Source: Echinococcus granulosus
Lineage: Eukaryota > Platyhelminthes > Cestoda > Cyclophyllidea > Taeniidae
Length of the DNA: 11,569 nt
Direction: 5' to 3'
Assembly: GCF_000524195.1 (NCBI RefSeq)
Contig: NW_020170444.1
Coordinates: 105,045-116,613, forward strand
Shown: piece after piece, positions 1-9,263 of the stretch
Layout: every line of letters begins with the position of its first letter
Numbering within the stretch: the stretch's first letter is position 1
Notes under the pieces: model-generated
What the model was told of the DNA's origin: nothing
Database searches by the model: none
What the model saw: only the letters and a program-made list of their open reading frames with translations
Made by a program: the position numbers and the translations under genes

Positions 1-12
1 TTCACTATAAAA

Positions 13-18
13 TTTATT
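13..18 (-). promoter_or_regulatory. Polyadenylation signal AATAAA
   Basis: Plus-strand TTTATT reads AATAAA on the minus strand, 114 nt past the TAG of the last exon. Cleavage normally falls 10-30 nt downstream of the hexamer, so it would lie at or just beyond the left edge of the window. Its position right after a plausible stop codon supports the terminal exon call. AT-rich DNA yields this hexamer often by chance. Confidence 0.6.
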
Positions 19-131
19 TTGTGGACCAGAGCCAGAAGCACAGGAATGTTTCAAACAATTTACTGTAAAATTACATACAGACCACACAATCACTTAAACA
101 GATGTTAAATTAAAGTATTTCAATCTCGCGT
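19..131 (-). other. 3' untranslated region of the multi-exon gene
   Basis: The AT-rich stretch between the stop codon of the terminal exon and the AATAAA hexamer. It is short, about 113 nt before the signal. No conserved structure or regulatory motif was recognised in it. Confidence 0.5.
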
Positions 132-526
132 CTAGCAGCATGTCAAGTGGAATTTTTGAACCGGCGCGATGGGGAGACGTACCTCTCTGCCGATAAACAC
201 GGTGTTCAAACGCCAGTAAGAATTCACTTCGTTCGTAATGTCCTTTTCTAAGGTTAGAGATATTGGTCTCAGGAAGCCCGGTGAATCAAACCACACGCCG
301 AGGCCAACTCGCACCGGATCCTCCGCGTCTTCTGACACCGTCGATAAATGTGTCAACACCTGGAGCGTGAGTGGCTCTTCAAGACCAAGCAATGCGACCA
401 ACCACTGCAGGGATGGTGTTGCAGCGGTTCTCGGATAACAGGATGCCTGAGAAGTATAGTCGAAATTGTAACAAACTACACCGGTCGCTGATCCATCGGT
501 AACGAGGATTTTGAGCTGAACGTTCA
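132..526 (-). CDS. Terminal exon (J): C-terminal OB-like domain
   Basis: This exon encodes about 130 residues plus a TAG stop. The acceptor is AACCTTTCAG at the high-coordinate end. It starts with TG, which completes a valine codon with the single G left by the exon ending at 3078, so the phases fit. Near its start is NVQLKILVTDGSATGVVCYNF, read here as two beta strands joined by a DGS/TG turn, as in OB folds of POT1, RPA70 and CTC1. It is followed by LQWLVALLGLEEPLTLQVL, probably a helix, and then a strand-rich tail with VGLGVWFDS and SYWRLNTVFIGREVRL. The preceding exon carries a cysteine cluster, which suits a zinc-ribbon plus OB C-terminus. No membrane segment or signal is evident. The exon boundaries are well supported; the domain assignment is inference. 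Confidence 0.7.
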
Positions 527-3077
527 CTGAAAGGTTTAACAAACTGTCGTAAGCGTGTCCGGATAAAGCTGATCAAAGTATCGAGACAGATCCAGCCACA
601 ACTTATTCAGAGAAGCATTTTTTTTTTAAATTCAACCTATTGGCGTGGAAATATTTAAGAAATAAAACGAACCCAGGTTTCGTTGAGGTAGCTGCTGAAC
701 TAATTAGCAGCAACACATCAAACACCCCTCCCAAAAAAATAAAAAAAGTAGATCACCAAATGCATTACCTTGAAAAAACGACAATTCATTATTCTTCTGT
801 GAACTCTCTAATACCGTTTATGAGGGCATCCTAGGCAACGATTCCAATCAAATAAATTAAATGTTACTAATGATGCTAAATTATTTGAAAAAAAAACCTT
901 GCCAAGATCAAAAAGTCTCCCGAATTTAAATTCGCTCAGATAGGTGACTTTTGTCAACAAAAAACTGACGCACTTGTGATGGGTAAAGTAAGTCTATGGA
1001 GGACGACAATAGTTTTTGTGCTTATGCACCACCCACCGCAAACTGCGAATTAATTTTTAGCCATGTCTGAGCATTTCACGCGACTCCTTCCGCTAACAAA
1101 CCGTCTGACCTCGTAGTCTAATGTCAAGTCATACACTAGGGTGGAGACGACGATGAAAACCTACGCCCAAACCATGCGTAAGGAGAAAAAACAGCGTTCT
1201 TCCGAAGCACGAGAAAATGTCAAAATGGGGTTTTGATGCTGCAAGACGAGCCATGGAAACCCTCTAATTATAGCTGGGCCATGCTGAACACTAGGGTCCG
1301 ACACTGGGCTACCAAACAAGCTTTAAGTGAAAACGACTTTCACATTACGTGGAAAGAGTTACGCTGTACGTTGAGATTGCAGGCGCGTTTTACTAGCGGC
1401 TGGAGAAATACACTGAAGGAATCAAGAGGTTAGTCCAGAGAGTAAATTGAAAGTGAAGAAATCTTAATGATCCTCGCATCTAAAAAAAACTCCAAAACTT
1501 CCTATTTTGACTCCGCGAAATTCACAATAGGACCAAGAATTTTAGTGAAAGAATGAATGCAGCAAGTTAGACGAGATGCCCAAATAATAAGCTACGTTAA
1601 GCGTTAAACGTATCGCGTTAATTCGGCAGTGATTCGCAGTTGACATTTTTATGGATTAAGCATTTCAGTATGCGCAATCCTCTGTACTGATAAGTCCTTT
1701 TAAGAAAGCAAGTCAGTAGAAGACCAAAAAAAGTGTTTTTTGACGTAGCTTCATGCAATAGCTTGCTACAACATACGCATTGTAATGCGTCCTTACATGT
1801 CAGTTTGTTGACATTCTTCACTGTTTTCCGTACCGCTTTCCTCTTACTTAAGCTCCGGCAACATTTCGGTCGAAAAGCATGGATGTGATTCGGGATTATC
1901 TTCCTCAGGAATTAAAACTCACATCCAAAGTTGCAGAGACATCTCGTACAGCTTACTGCATAGCAGAAAGTGCAGTCCAAAAAGAGCTTCAATAAGTAGA
2001 AATAAAAAAGAGCAGATGAATCGCATCCAAGAAGATCTTCCTTTCTCCATGGCAAAGAATTACAAGTCGCAAGTTACATGTTAATGCACCATTAAGGTGC
2101 CGAGAAGCCTTAGTAACATCTGGTATGAGTAAATCATGCGAGTTGCTTTCGAAAGCTTTGAATTTGTCCTTTGCCTTTTCCAAGTAATTTGAAGAGAGAA
2201 GCCATGCATTTCAGGCAGTCCGCTAACCGGTTAAATTGTAGTGAAAATGGTTTTATATTTGAAAGTTCTTTAAACGACCCAAATAATACCCCACACCTGT
2301 ACGGAACCATTTCATTTTTTGTGTGTAGTAATTATAGATAGAAACGGTCGTTAATGAATTCTTTTTGATGAGTAAACAGCTACACCTGAAATCTACTTGA
2401 AAAGGGTCAAGACTGGACAGTCAGTCGGTCAGTCGAAAGAAAATCTTATGCTTATGTTTACATGTCGATGCGAGACCTCACATCCTGCATCGCAAAACTC
2501 ACACCGCACTTTAGAACAGGAGGTGGACATCTCATTCCCACCCCCATCCTAATCGTTCAGCATCACACTGACACCACCTTTTCATGCCCTTGGCGTCAGA
2601 CAATAACATGCGTAAAAGAGAAAAAAAATGAGGCATAACCTGATTCGGTTAGGGCTAAGTTTTTTGCCGACGTCTGCATAGAATATGTTATGCACAGGTG
2701 GAAGTCTAATCGCATACCGCTACAAGTCTCGTCTGAGAACAGTATGCTTAAACGATAGACACTTCCAAACAGAAATGGACGTGTCTATAAGCAATGCATT
2801 TACTAATCCACTTATTCTAAAACGGAAAATTTACTTTAAAACATCATAGTCAATGAGATTTTGGAAAAAAAATATAGAAAATGTTAAATACTTTCCGAAA
2901 AAAAATGGTGACAATTTGAAAACGGGTAATAGTATTGTTAGCAACAAAAAAGACGTTCTCTTAGTTCCTTGCATAATTGGAACATTTTCTTTAGCATTGC
3001 CTTTTCATCTTAAGTGCTATTTAATCTATTTAGCTATTTCTGCAGCATGGAAGCGAATACACGAATGGCACACTCAC
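527..3077 (-). other. Intron (about 2.55 kb) between exons I and J
   Basis: Bounded by donor CTCTG/GTGAGTG and acceptor CCTTTCAG/TG. The sequence is AT-rich with homopolymer runs (ten T at 618-627) and a short CAGT/CGGT-type iteration at 2418-2435. Short open frames occur on both strands (for example plus 640-834, 1233-1433 and 2853-3104), but none has a recognisable protein, splice context or codon pattern to support it. I see no RNA gene or intact mobile element. Confidence 0.55.
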
Positions 3078-3597
3078 CAGAGCCCTCCAGTCGAAAAACA
3101 CTGAACTTCAAGCAGCGAATTATGTGTACCAGACACGTCTTTCTCCCTTTAGCTTCATACAACAAATTCATCGGCGTTAGAGGTACCAATGCAGATGGAA
3201 TAACCTCGGTCGTCGTTCGCATACTCTCATGCATCGTGCAAACACTACAGACAGGGTTATTTACGCTCCCCGGGAAGCAAGAACAGAAGCAGCGAGAGAT
3301 ATCCGTCGAGAAGTAGGAGTAAAGACCATTCGGGGAGACCTGCAAACGGTTGGGGGAGAGAGGCAGGAACAATCGTCTGCCCCGAAGGCGCACCTTGAAG
3401 AGACAAATATGGGTGAGACACGGCAGACGGAAGAGATCGGCAGTCGCACGGGTGTCGGTAGAATTCGGAACGAAGAAGTCGATGCAGAGGGGCGAGGAAG
3501 CACAGGGGTCAATGGAATGGCGATCAATGAGCCAGAGTCTGATGCTCTGACGGTCACCGCCGTTTGGGGCGCAAAACTCGTGGCGAAGAACGTAACC
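3078..3597 (-). CDS. Exon I: OB-like domain plus cysteine cluster
   Basis: A 520 nt open segment encoding 173 residues and one extra base. The acceptor is one of the best in the window: a pyrimidine-rich tract (GCTCACATTCCAACTCTC) ending in TTACCATAG. The donor CTCTG/GTGAGTG matches consensus. The frame has no stop from acceptor to donor and no internal in-frame ATG until well past the middle, so a start-based ORF search misses its first 68 codons. Residues 1-30 (GYVLRHEFC, then SIRLWLID) and 38-70 (CIDFFVP, then HICLFKVR) alternate as short beta strands, as in an OB fold. Cysteines at 103, 105, 107, 117 and 120 (CFCSC, then CSVC) could bind zinc. The segment LVHIIRCLKFSVFRLEGS leads in phase into the last exon. 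On the other strand an Arg/Glu-rich frame (3229-3606) is a shadow. Function is inferred from layout only. Confidence 0.7.
3238..3291 (-). other. Possible zinc-ribbon cysteine cluster
   Basis: Exon I residues 103-120 read C-F-C-S-C, then nine residues, then C-S-V-C. The CxC/CxxxC half and the CxxC half, 9-13 residues apart, are compatible with four-cysteine zinc binding. RPA70 domain C, the POT1 C-terminal part and CTC1 carry such ribbons near their C-terminal OB folds. The first half is not a standard CxxC, which lowers confidence. Confidence 0.35.
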
Positions 3598-4729
3598 CTA
3601 TGGTAAGAGAGTTGGAATGTGAGCAAACAAACATCCAAGTAGCTCCCACGATTTGCATTTTCCTACGAAACAATAGAGGCAGTAAATGAAACGATGTTTT
3701 GTCCAAGCCCATTATATAACAACATATCTTACAGGATAGCTGACCTCGTGAGTTATAACTCTTATGCCCAAATGTTTTGTCCTATGACCCCAGTGAATTG
3801 AATGTGTGTTGGTTGCATAAGCCAGTCAGTACGGTGATAGATTTCTTCCCCCAAGGCTCATTGATGAATGGGCTCTAAAGTTTAAAAACGATTGTGCTGG
3901 AAGTCCAACTACAGTTACAACAGAAAATTTTAAAAATAGCTGCGAAAATGAATCACAAATACGAACGTTGAAACTGGACCTAGTTATACTTCAACTAGGG
4001 AAACTTTTGGTGTGATAATTGGTGTGCCAAATAGATGCCGCAACATCTGGCAGAGGAACGATAAGAGTAGGTGGCAGATTGTTTTCGTCACAAAGGAAGA
4101 AGACTATGTAGTACACTCCCGCATCACCATTGTTAAAAGAATGGGGAGTATATCTTAAATAAAATGTCAGACATCATTCGGCAAATATGGCTCGACTTTA
4201 GGCCAAGATTAGTTGGAAACAATTTCCTTGATTAACTGTATTCCAACGAGAATAAAAGGGCGTCTTCAATAATTACAAATTTATCTTTTTGGAAAAACTA
4301 TCAAATTGCTGTTAATCACCATGACTATCATCAAGCTAGATCAAATTTCCGTTGAAGAGAGGCGAATCGACTAGCATTAACGACTGAGATTAGAAACCTT
4401 TGAAACTACTCTAAATTATTTTTGCCACACCGTTAAAAATGCACAGAATCTAGTTCTTCACAAACCATCCTTATTCGAATGAGAAGCCCTTTTAAAATGA
4501 GGTGTATAATCGTGCTACTCGGTTGGCATTGTTCAGTGCGATATGCAATTGCGATTTCCGATGCAAACATGGCCTATTCCACCAGCGAAATCCACTTCGA
4601 AATCGAGCAAACTTTTATTTGTTAAAAGAAAGTAGGCCCAAACATGGCTATGATATGTTGTGCTTTGTTTACTTTCTCACTACTTTTTGATATTTAAACG
4701 GGAGAGGAGAATAAGCAACAAAAACACAC
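3598..4729 (-). other. Intron (about 1.13 kb) between exons H and I
   Basis: Bounded by donor ATTCAG/GTGTGTTTTT and acceptor TTACCATAG/GGT; both flanking exons are in phase 0. The interior is AT-rich with no long open frame on either strand beyond a 62-codon plus-strand frame at 4502-4690 that looks random. No repeat or RNA gene was recognised. Confidence 0.5.
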
Positions 4730-5357
4730 CTGAATGGAGATCCACCTTTTCTGCTGCTCTCTATTGCGAATAGTACCAACCTTGAGAAGATCCAGCACCT
4801 CTTTCACACTGAGAATGCGCCAGTGATAGAGCCCAACGAGATGATGACAAGCGCTACTCCATGGAGCGTCTTTGGGCTCCGACACCACCCGCGGACCACT
4901 GCCACCATCACAAGCACAGCAGAGGTGAATGCGGTGGCCGATATTGAAGAGACCGCTCGCGAACGCCCATAGTGCTGCAGAGCTGTGGAGCTCGAGGTGG
5001 TGAAGACTGGACGAGGACCGCCCATTGCTGTTTCCATTGTGACCACGGGCGCTCTCATATCGTATGGTGAAGGAAGTAGGAGGATTTGTAGGAGAGGACA
5101 CGTAGCGCAGAAGAATGGGTTCTGCCACAACCTCAGCCAAATGCAGCGAAGGTGGATCTCTTGCGCTGACAGTGTCCACAGATACGCTTTTCAGAGCAGC
5201 ATCACAAATCACACAGAGACGTGGAAGTGTGGCCAGGCTTAAAACAGTGAAAGGAAGAGAGAGGACAAATAGGCCAACTTTCGCGGAATTAAAACGGTAG
5301 CATTCCATATCGTGAAGCAGCGTGAATATTTTTGTTGACAACTGCTTGGCATAGTCC
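4730..5357 (-). CDS. Exon H: central region with module start ILSVKEVLDLL
   Basis: The frame is open for about 209 codons. The donor ATTCAG/GTGTGT is in phase 0 and meets exon I in phase 0. A second in-phase donor, CTCAAG/GTTGGT, lies 51 nt upstream, with the exon then ending at 4781. The acceptor is the weakest part: AATAGCCAG/G at 5357 fits the phase left by exon G but lacks a good pyrimidine tract. Early residues include AKVGLFVLSLPFTVLSLATL, then a Ser/Asn/Gly-rich linker with NSNGRSSSSLHHLELHSS, then LWAFASGLFNIGHRIHLC. The end, HWRILSVKEVLDLLK followed by KRWISIQ, looks like the helix and first strand of an OB fold completed by GYVLRHEF of exon I. An overlapping frame (4804-5130) is more hydrophobic and was judged a shadow. 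Confidence 0.55.
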
Positions 5358-5589
5358 CTGGCTATTTTGCTTTTATAATCGACGTCCAATATGTCCAGAT
5401 ATTATCTGTTTTGAATAAATACTTTGCAAACATTATAAGCCGATGAACAGATGACAAGTAGATGGGGCTAATCAAACTACTACAAGTAATCTGAGTATCG
5501 GCAGTTGTAGCTGACAAAGAAATCTCAGCATTAAAAGCACTAATCATGATGGGGTCATTGCGAGTCCTCACAGCCCTTCACCACCTTAC
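5358..5589 (-). other. Intron (about 232 nt) between exons G and H
   Basis: The donor GCGTTG/GTAAGG is strong. The acceptor is uncertain, because the 60 nt before 5357 contain several AGs and few pyrimidine runs. A 69-codon frame (5362-5571, minus) crosses most of this interval, so an extra or extended exon cannot be excluded. Confidence 0.4.
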
Positions 5590-5868
5590 CAACGCCCAAA
5601 AGCGCGAACAACAGTCGATGTCTCACTACTCATGGCTGCGACGACTAAGCGGGGTCGTCTAATCAGTACCACCTCGTTGAACAGGCTCCGCATCCCCAAA
5701 TCAGTCATAGAAGGAGACAAGAGTAGCAGGGGAACACTTGCCGACTGTTTTGAGATAAAAACCGGGCCGATCGTCAGTGCTCCAGTAACTGCCTCCATGC
5801 CTAATCGACCAATCAAAATGGTCTCCTGGGGTGTTACGCGTGGCTCAAAAAACTGAAAGGTTCTACCG
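5590..5868 (-). CDS. Exon G: OB-like strand-rich segment
   Basis: A 279 nt exon with a good acceptor (CCTTTGTCTTCTAG/C) and a strong donor (GCGTTG/GTAAGG). It needs two bases from the previous exon and leaves two for the next. It encodes about 92 residues: GRTFQFFEPRVTPQETI, then LGMEAVTGALTIGPVFI, then ASVPLLLLSP and VVLIRRPRLVVAAMSS. These read as alternating strands. GRTFQFFEP continues the first strand begun in exon F (GEPINLS/GRTFQFF), a helix-then-strand module like those at the exon H/I junction and the end of exon C. No family was identified by identity. The plus-strand frame opposite (5632-5856) is a shadow. Confidence 0.65.
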
Positions 5869-6095
5869 CTAGAAGACAAAGGATGTTAAAGTTAGTGTTA
5901 TTCGATGAAGTAGATTGCTCGGATGCAAAGGGAGCATTATGCATTGTACTTGTGATGACATTGGTTTTGATAAATGATAAGGTCTAAATGTTTATATTTG
6001 CGACAGGGAAGGAATAGGTTGGTCGGCTATGGATTAAACGGGGTCAAGGTCTACTCCATGAAAATAATGCCAATGAAACGTGTGATAGTAAAAAC
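5869..6095 (-). other. Intron (about 227 nt) between exons F and G
   Basis: The acceptor side is clear (TTGTCTTCTAG). The donor proposed is TTTGAG/GTTTTT, which is weak after the GT but gives the phase exon G needs. The interior is AT-rich without open frames of note. Confidence 0.45.
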
Positions 6096-6343
6096 CTCAA
6101 ATTAATCGGCTCTCCAGCTGATTGGAACGCAGAGCTGACGTCGTTGAGATCGCCTGTGGTTAAAAGGCGATGGCCTAAGTGTGGTGAAGGCGCGTGTTCG
6201 TGCGGACGGATGAATTTGTCAGCAAAACGAATAGCAGGTGGGGTCTCGATTCGCTTCACATTATCAAAAAGGGCATTGAAAGCAGACTCAGCCCAAAGAG
6301 AGGCCTTTTCTTGACAATCACTGTCCATCGCATCTAAGGGCGG
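6096..6343 (-). CDS. Exon F: linker and OB-module start
   Basis: The acceptor CCCACTTCTTTTTGCAG/CCG is strong and in phase 0, matching the phase-0 end of exon E. It encodes 82 codons plus two bases. The first half is charged and helical (DSDCQEKASLWAESAFNALF), then a His/Pro-rich turn (FIRPHEHAPSPHLGHR), then LLTTGDLNDVSSAFQSAGE and PINL. That last part resembles the short helix followed by the first strand seen before other OB-like segments of this gene. The donor is the weak point: TTTGAG/GTTTTT fits in phase, but the frame stays open to 6044, so the true end could lie farther downstream. Confidence 0.6.
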
Positions 6344-8131
6344 CTGCAAAAAGAAGTGGGAGTGTAATTAAGCCAAAATTCAGTTTTGTAACTTTAGCAA
6401 TAAAAAACTGACAAATTCATTTCCAGATATCTTTAGACTGAAATCACCGAAAGGGACAAGGGTTTACCGCTTTCATGAACGGTTATCCAAGTCAGAAGGC
6501 TGTAAAAAGCCTTAAAACCGATAAAATTATGGGAATCGTTTTCAAATGACTTCATTAAATGAATAAATTGCTTTTGAAACTAAAAGAACTGGTTAAATGC
6601 CTGAAAGATACAGGCGATATCCCTAGCGAACTCGAACGTTGGTTGATGTACAATGAACATTAATGATCATTTCCTTCTTTTTGTTTCAACAAAGCGCTTT
6701 CAATAATCAGGCATTGTCTTCTCCTGCCTATATTGATTTAATCAATCGTGTCTCCTTGACCGCACACCTCCTTGATAATCATTTCCCTCAACCAACTATT
6801 GCAGGCTCATTTCGATCAGGGTTTTGTATCAAACAGTAGGGACAGTGAGAAGATAATCAGGTGTGATTTAGGCACAATAGGCGCCACTATGCAAAAGTTG
6901 GAAACATAAAGCAGCTATTGTTTTTTGTGATTTGCACTTTAGAGCATCAGATAATTCACTGCACCACTACACTGGGTGTTTGTGAAGCAATTTTCACTAT
7001 ACATAACATGAAGAAATCATAAACGACAAATTTCAATCGCCTTTAATCCATTCTACTTCAAGAAACTAGAAATAAATAGTGATTTGGTAGTTGATATAGG
7101 TTATCAACCCACAAAAAGATTCCAACCGCAAACATAAACAAAATAAAGGTATGAAAAGGCGTCGACTGCTAAGAGTGAAATCTAACCTTTTAACACGAAA
7201 AAAATTAAAAAGACCTTAAAATGAATTGTGGTTTATGTAGGAAAAAACATTTTAAACCAATCAAACTAATAAGATATATCATCGAATACTGCGGCAGGGA
7301 ATAATCCACTTTGCATTGCAGTTAGTCAGATGAAGTCATGAACTGAGGGTGAGAAGGATGATACTTGGCAGATTATTGAAAAAAACTACATCGCGACCCA
7401 TCAGTGTGAAGTTGAAGGTATAGAGGTAGATTCGACTGCAAAATGAGTCGATGCGCAACCGTCAATTAATGGAAAACAAGTGTACTAAGAAGATATCCAC
7501 TTTGTCATGTGCTTTATAGTTGGTCACTCAACACACACAAGCGAGTTAGAGACATAAGAGAAACGCCAAAATCAATTAACAACGAAGTTCAACGACCTAG
7601 ACACTCAATCCGAAAGCCCGTGAATGAGAAAAAGAACGCAGTTTGCATTCCACCCATCAAACTGGAATCAAGAAACAGGTGGCTGAAAAGTGAACTCAAC
7701 AAAGAATACTTTACCGAGCTGGCAACTGGACTAGTTATTTGCCACAGGTCCAACAAAAAAGTTCTAGAACATGGATGCCATTGTTCTCAGTTCACCACAT
7801 GAAGCATATTGATATCAAGAATCAGCAATACTAAAGTATAATTCAACATATGGTACTCTATCAATCTTCAAAACGGTAGCCAATGTGTTTCATCACTTAA
7901 CAGAGATCCGAACAAGCTCACGGGGCATAAAAATACTGGCCATGGAGAGGAAATGATACCTGTTTAAAAAGTGCTCAACAAACGCTCGATAATCAACTTG
8001 GTAGACTGTGGTGCCTGTTTAAAATCTTCCTAAGTAGGTAAGAATAAAGTCTGAGGAAGTTAACAATACCTAACCATCGTGCAAAAAAATGATACTTAGG
8101 AACTTGAGGTACGAATTAGAAGGCGCATTAC
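6344..8131 (-). other. Intron (about 1.79 kb) between exons E and F
   Basis: Bounded by donor TTTACG/GTAATG and acceptor TTTTTGCAG/CCG, both phase 0. The sequence is AT-rich. The longest frame is on the plus strand (7509-7802, about 97 codons, Lys/Arg-rich, beginning GTG rather than ATG). It has no recognisable domain and is not called as a gene. No repeat or RNA gene was recognised. A small additional in-phase exon cannot be ruled out. Confidence 0.45.
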
Positions 8132-8569
8132 CGTAAAAATCTTCATCAAAGCGAGACGCAAAGCACTATCAGCAGGCGAAGTAACATCAAGATGAAGAGG
8201 GGAAGAGGGAAAAGTAGTTAAAGAACCACTTTCACTTCGCCAGGAAGTAAAAATCCCGGGCTGAAGGTAGCAACTCCCAAAAATCCACAAACCGAAGACA
8301 CGTATCCGAAGGCCAGGTGATAGTGGAGAGGAGGAGAAAGAGTGTGTGTTAAGGAAAGCTTCTCGGCCAGCATTATTGCCGCAACCGTAACACTCAACCG
8401 CACAAAAGTGTCGGTAGGAGCCTGTAACATTCAAATCGATACACGGCAGCAGATTTGTTGGCCAGTTTGGGCAGATATGCGTAGTGGAGGGGACAAGATT
8501 GGAACCGGTCAAAACGATTTGCAATGTACTCCTTTCCGGTACGTAGCGCCAAACCGTGGCCTCATTGAG
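8132..8569 (-). CDS. Exon E: large internal exon, 146 codons
   Basis: An open segment from acceptor TTAACTTTATAG/CTC to donor TTTTTACG/GTAATG, a whole number of codons with phase 0 at both ends. It encodes NEATVWRYVPE, STLQIVLTGSNLVP, a Cys-containing stretch (HICPNWPTNLLPC and FCAVECYGCGNNAG), then VFGLWIFGSCYL and, near the end, DSALRLALMKIFT. STLQIVLTG may be an OB strand. The cysteines are not in a standard zinc-finger spacing. A second frame (8218-8430) is also open and more hydrophobic, resembling two membrane segments. I preferred the frame given because it is open over the whole exon and phases fit on both sides. Confidence 0.6.
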
Positions 8570-8662
8570 CTATAAAGTTAATGAATCGGATTTACCTAAG
8601 GTCAGGTTAAGTGTCGACACATCTACCACACCACAATGGCCATAAAATTCATTATCACTTAC
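8570..8662 (-). other. Short intron (93 nt) between exons D and E
   Basis: Bounded by the consensus donor GATCT/GTAAGT and acceptor TTAACTTTATAG, with a CTTAACC or TTAAC branch-like motif shortly before the acceptor. Phase 0 on both sides joins QLQSRS to LNEATVW. It is the smallest intron in the model. Confidence 0.5.
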
Positions 8663-8711
8663 AGATCTTGACTGTAGTTGCTGCCATTCGAATAAATATT
8701 TCAAAGTATGC
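8663..8711 (-). CDS. Exon D: short helical exon
   Basis: A 49 nt exon ending at the consensus donor GATCT/GTAAGT. It encodes HTLKYLFEWQQLQSRS, probably a helix, compatible with the helix that follows OB1 in POT1-type proteins. The start is uncertain: TCTCATAG/G at 8711 or TTCGAG/C at 8726. Both need two bases from the previous exon, while exon C ends in phase 0. So either exon C ends elsewhere or an exon between 8712 and 9263 is missing. The donor is good; the acceptor is doubtful. Confidence 0.4.
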
Positions 8712-9263
8712 CTATGAGAGTGCCCGCTCGAAGTAATATCATGATAGTTTCGAATATTAGGCCCATCGTGGCGTAGAAAACCCAAAAATCACTAAATATG
8801 ATTGACAGTTGGGGGTTGAACCAAACAAATAGTAGTAGGCTATATTTGGTTCCATTTGTTTTTAAAGAGGGGTTCTAATTTTGTGATAAAACAGCCACAT
8901 ACTAAAGTTAAGCTAAGAGCGAGGTGAATAGCAACGGGCTAAAGGCGCCGACGTTGAAAACAGATGCCATGATTCAAAACTGCATTCAACTAAACAGTGG
9001 GTCCACATCAATTACCCCACTAACTACTAAGAATGCATCAACTTCAAAAAGCCAAGATACAGAGAGCAAAGGAATTAAAGATGTAGATAAATTGGGCGAA
9101 AGACGGAACATATTACGACTAATAGCGTCTTTAATAACATGCGATTCAGCGGGTTAATGGACTAGTAGACCATCCATGAGAGTACTACTAAAATGCTGCG
9201 CACATACCCAAGTATTAAAGTAACACACAAACAGCATTTTAAATTGGGCTAAAACGGGGTTAC
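8712..9263 (-). other. Interval of about 550 nt between exons C and D, phase break
   Basis: A good donor (GGTCAG/GTAACC) opens it. The phases on the two sides disagree, so an unseen small exon may lie inside. A plus-strand frame of 77 codons (8924-9157, Ser/Thr/Lys-rich) has no supporting signal. An imperfect inverted repeat lies at 8819-8861 (AACCAAA with TTTGGTT, and AAACAAAT with ATTTGTTT). Confidence 0.4.

Noticed and set aside
3229..3606. Plus-strand 125-codon frame rich in Arg and Glu
   Set aside because: It lies opposite exon I, whose splice sites and phase are strong. Its composition is what the antisense of Ser/Leu/Arg codons gives, and it has no recognisable domain.
3261..3638. Minus-strand 125-codon Ser/Pro-rich frame in the same exon
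   Set aside because: It shares the acceptor, but it runs to a TAA without a good donor in phase with the terminal exon. The chosen frame continues to a GTGAGT donor and joins in phase.
4694..5879. GPI inositol-deacylase (PGAP1)-like membrane protein
   Set aside because: Only loose resemblances of a Ser-rich linker and hydrophobic stretches were seen. No lipase GxSxG motif occurs anywhere in the gene, and the terminal exon is soluble and strand-rich.
7509..7802. Plus-strand 97-codon basic frame
   Set aside because: It begins with GTG, not ATG, has no splice or promoter context, and looks like AT-rich intron DNA with many Lys, Arg and Asn codons.
8570..8595. A possible 26 nt intron (CTTAG/GTAAAT to TTTATAG)
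   Set aside because: It would put the next exon into a frame with an immediate stop. The GTAAGT donor at 8662 gives a matching phase and a normal short intron.
8799..8830. tRNA T-arm-like GGTTCAACCCC on the minus strand
   Set aside because: No acceptor stem, anticodon arm or D arm can be drawn around it.
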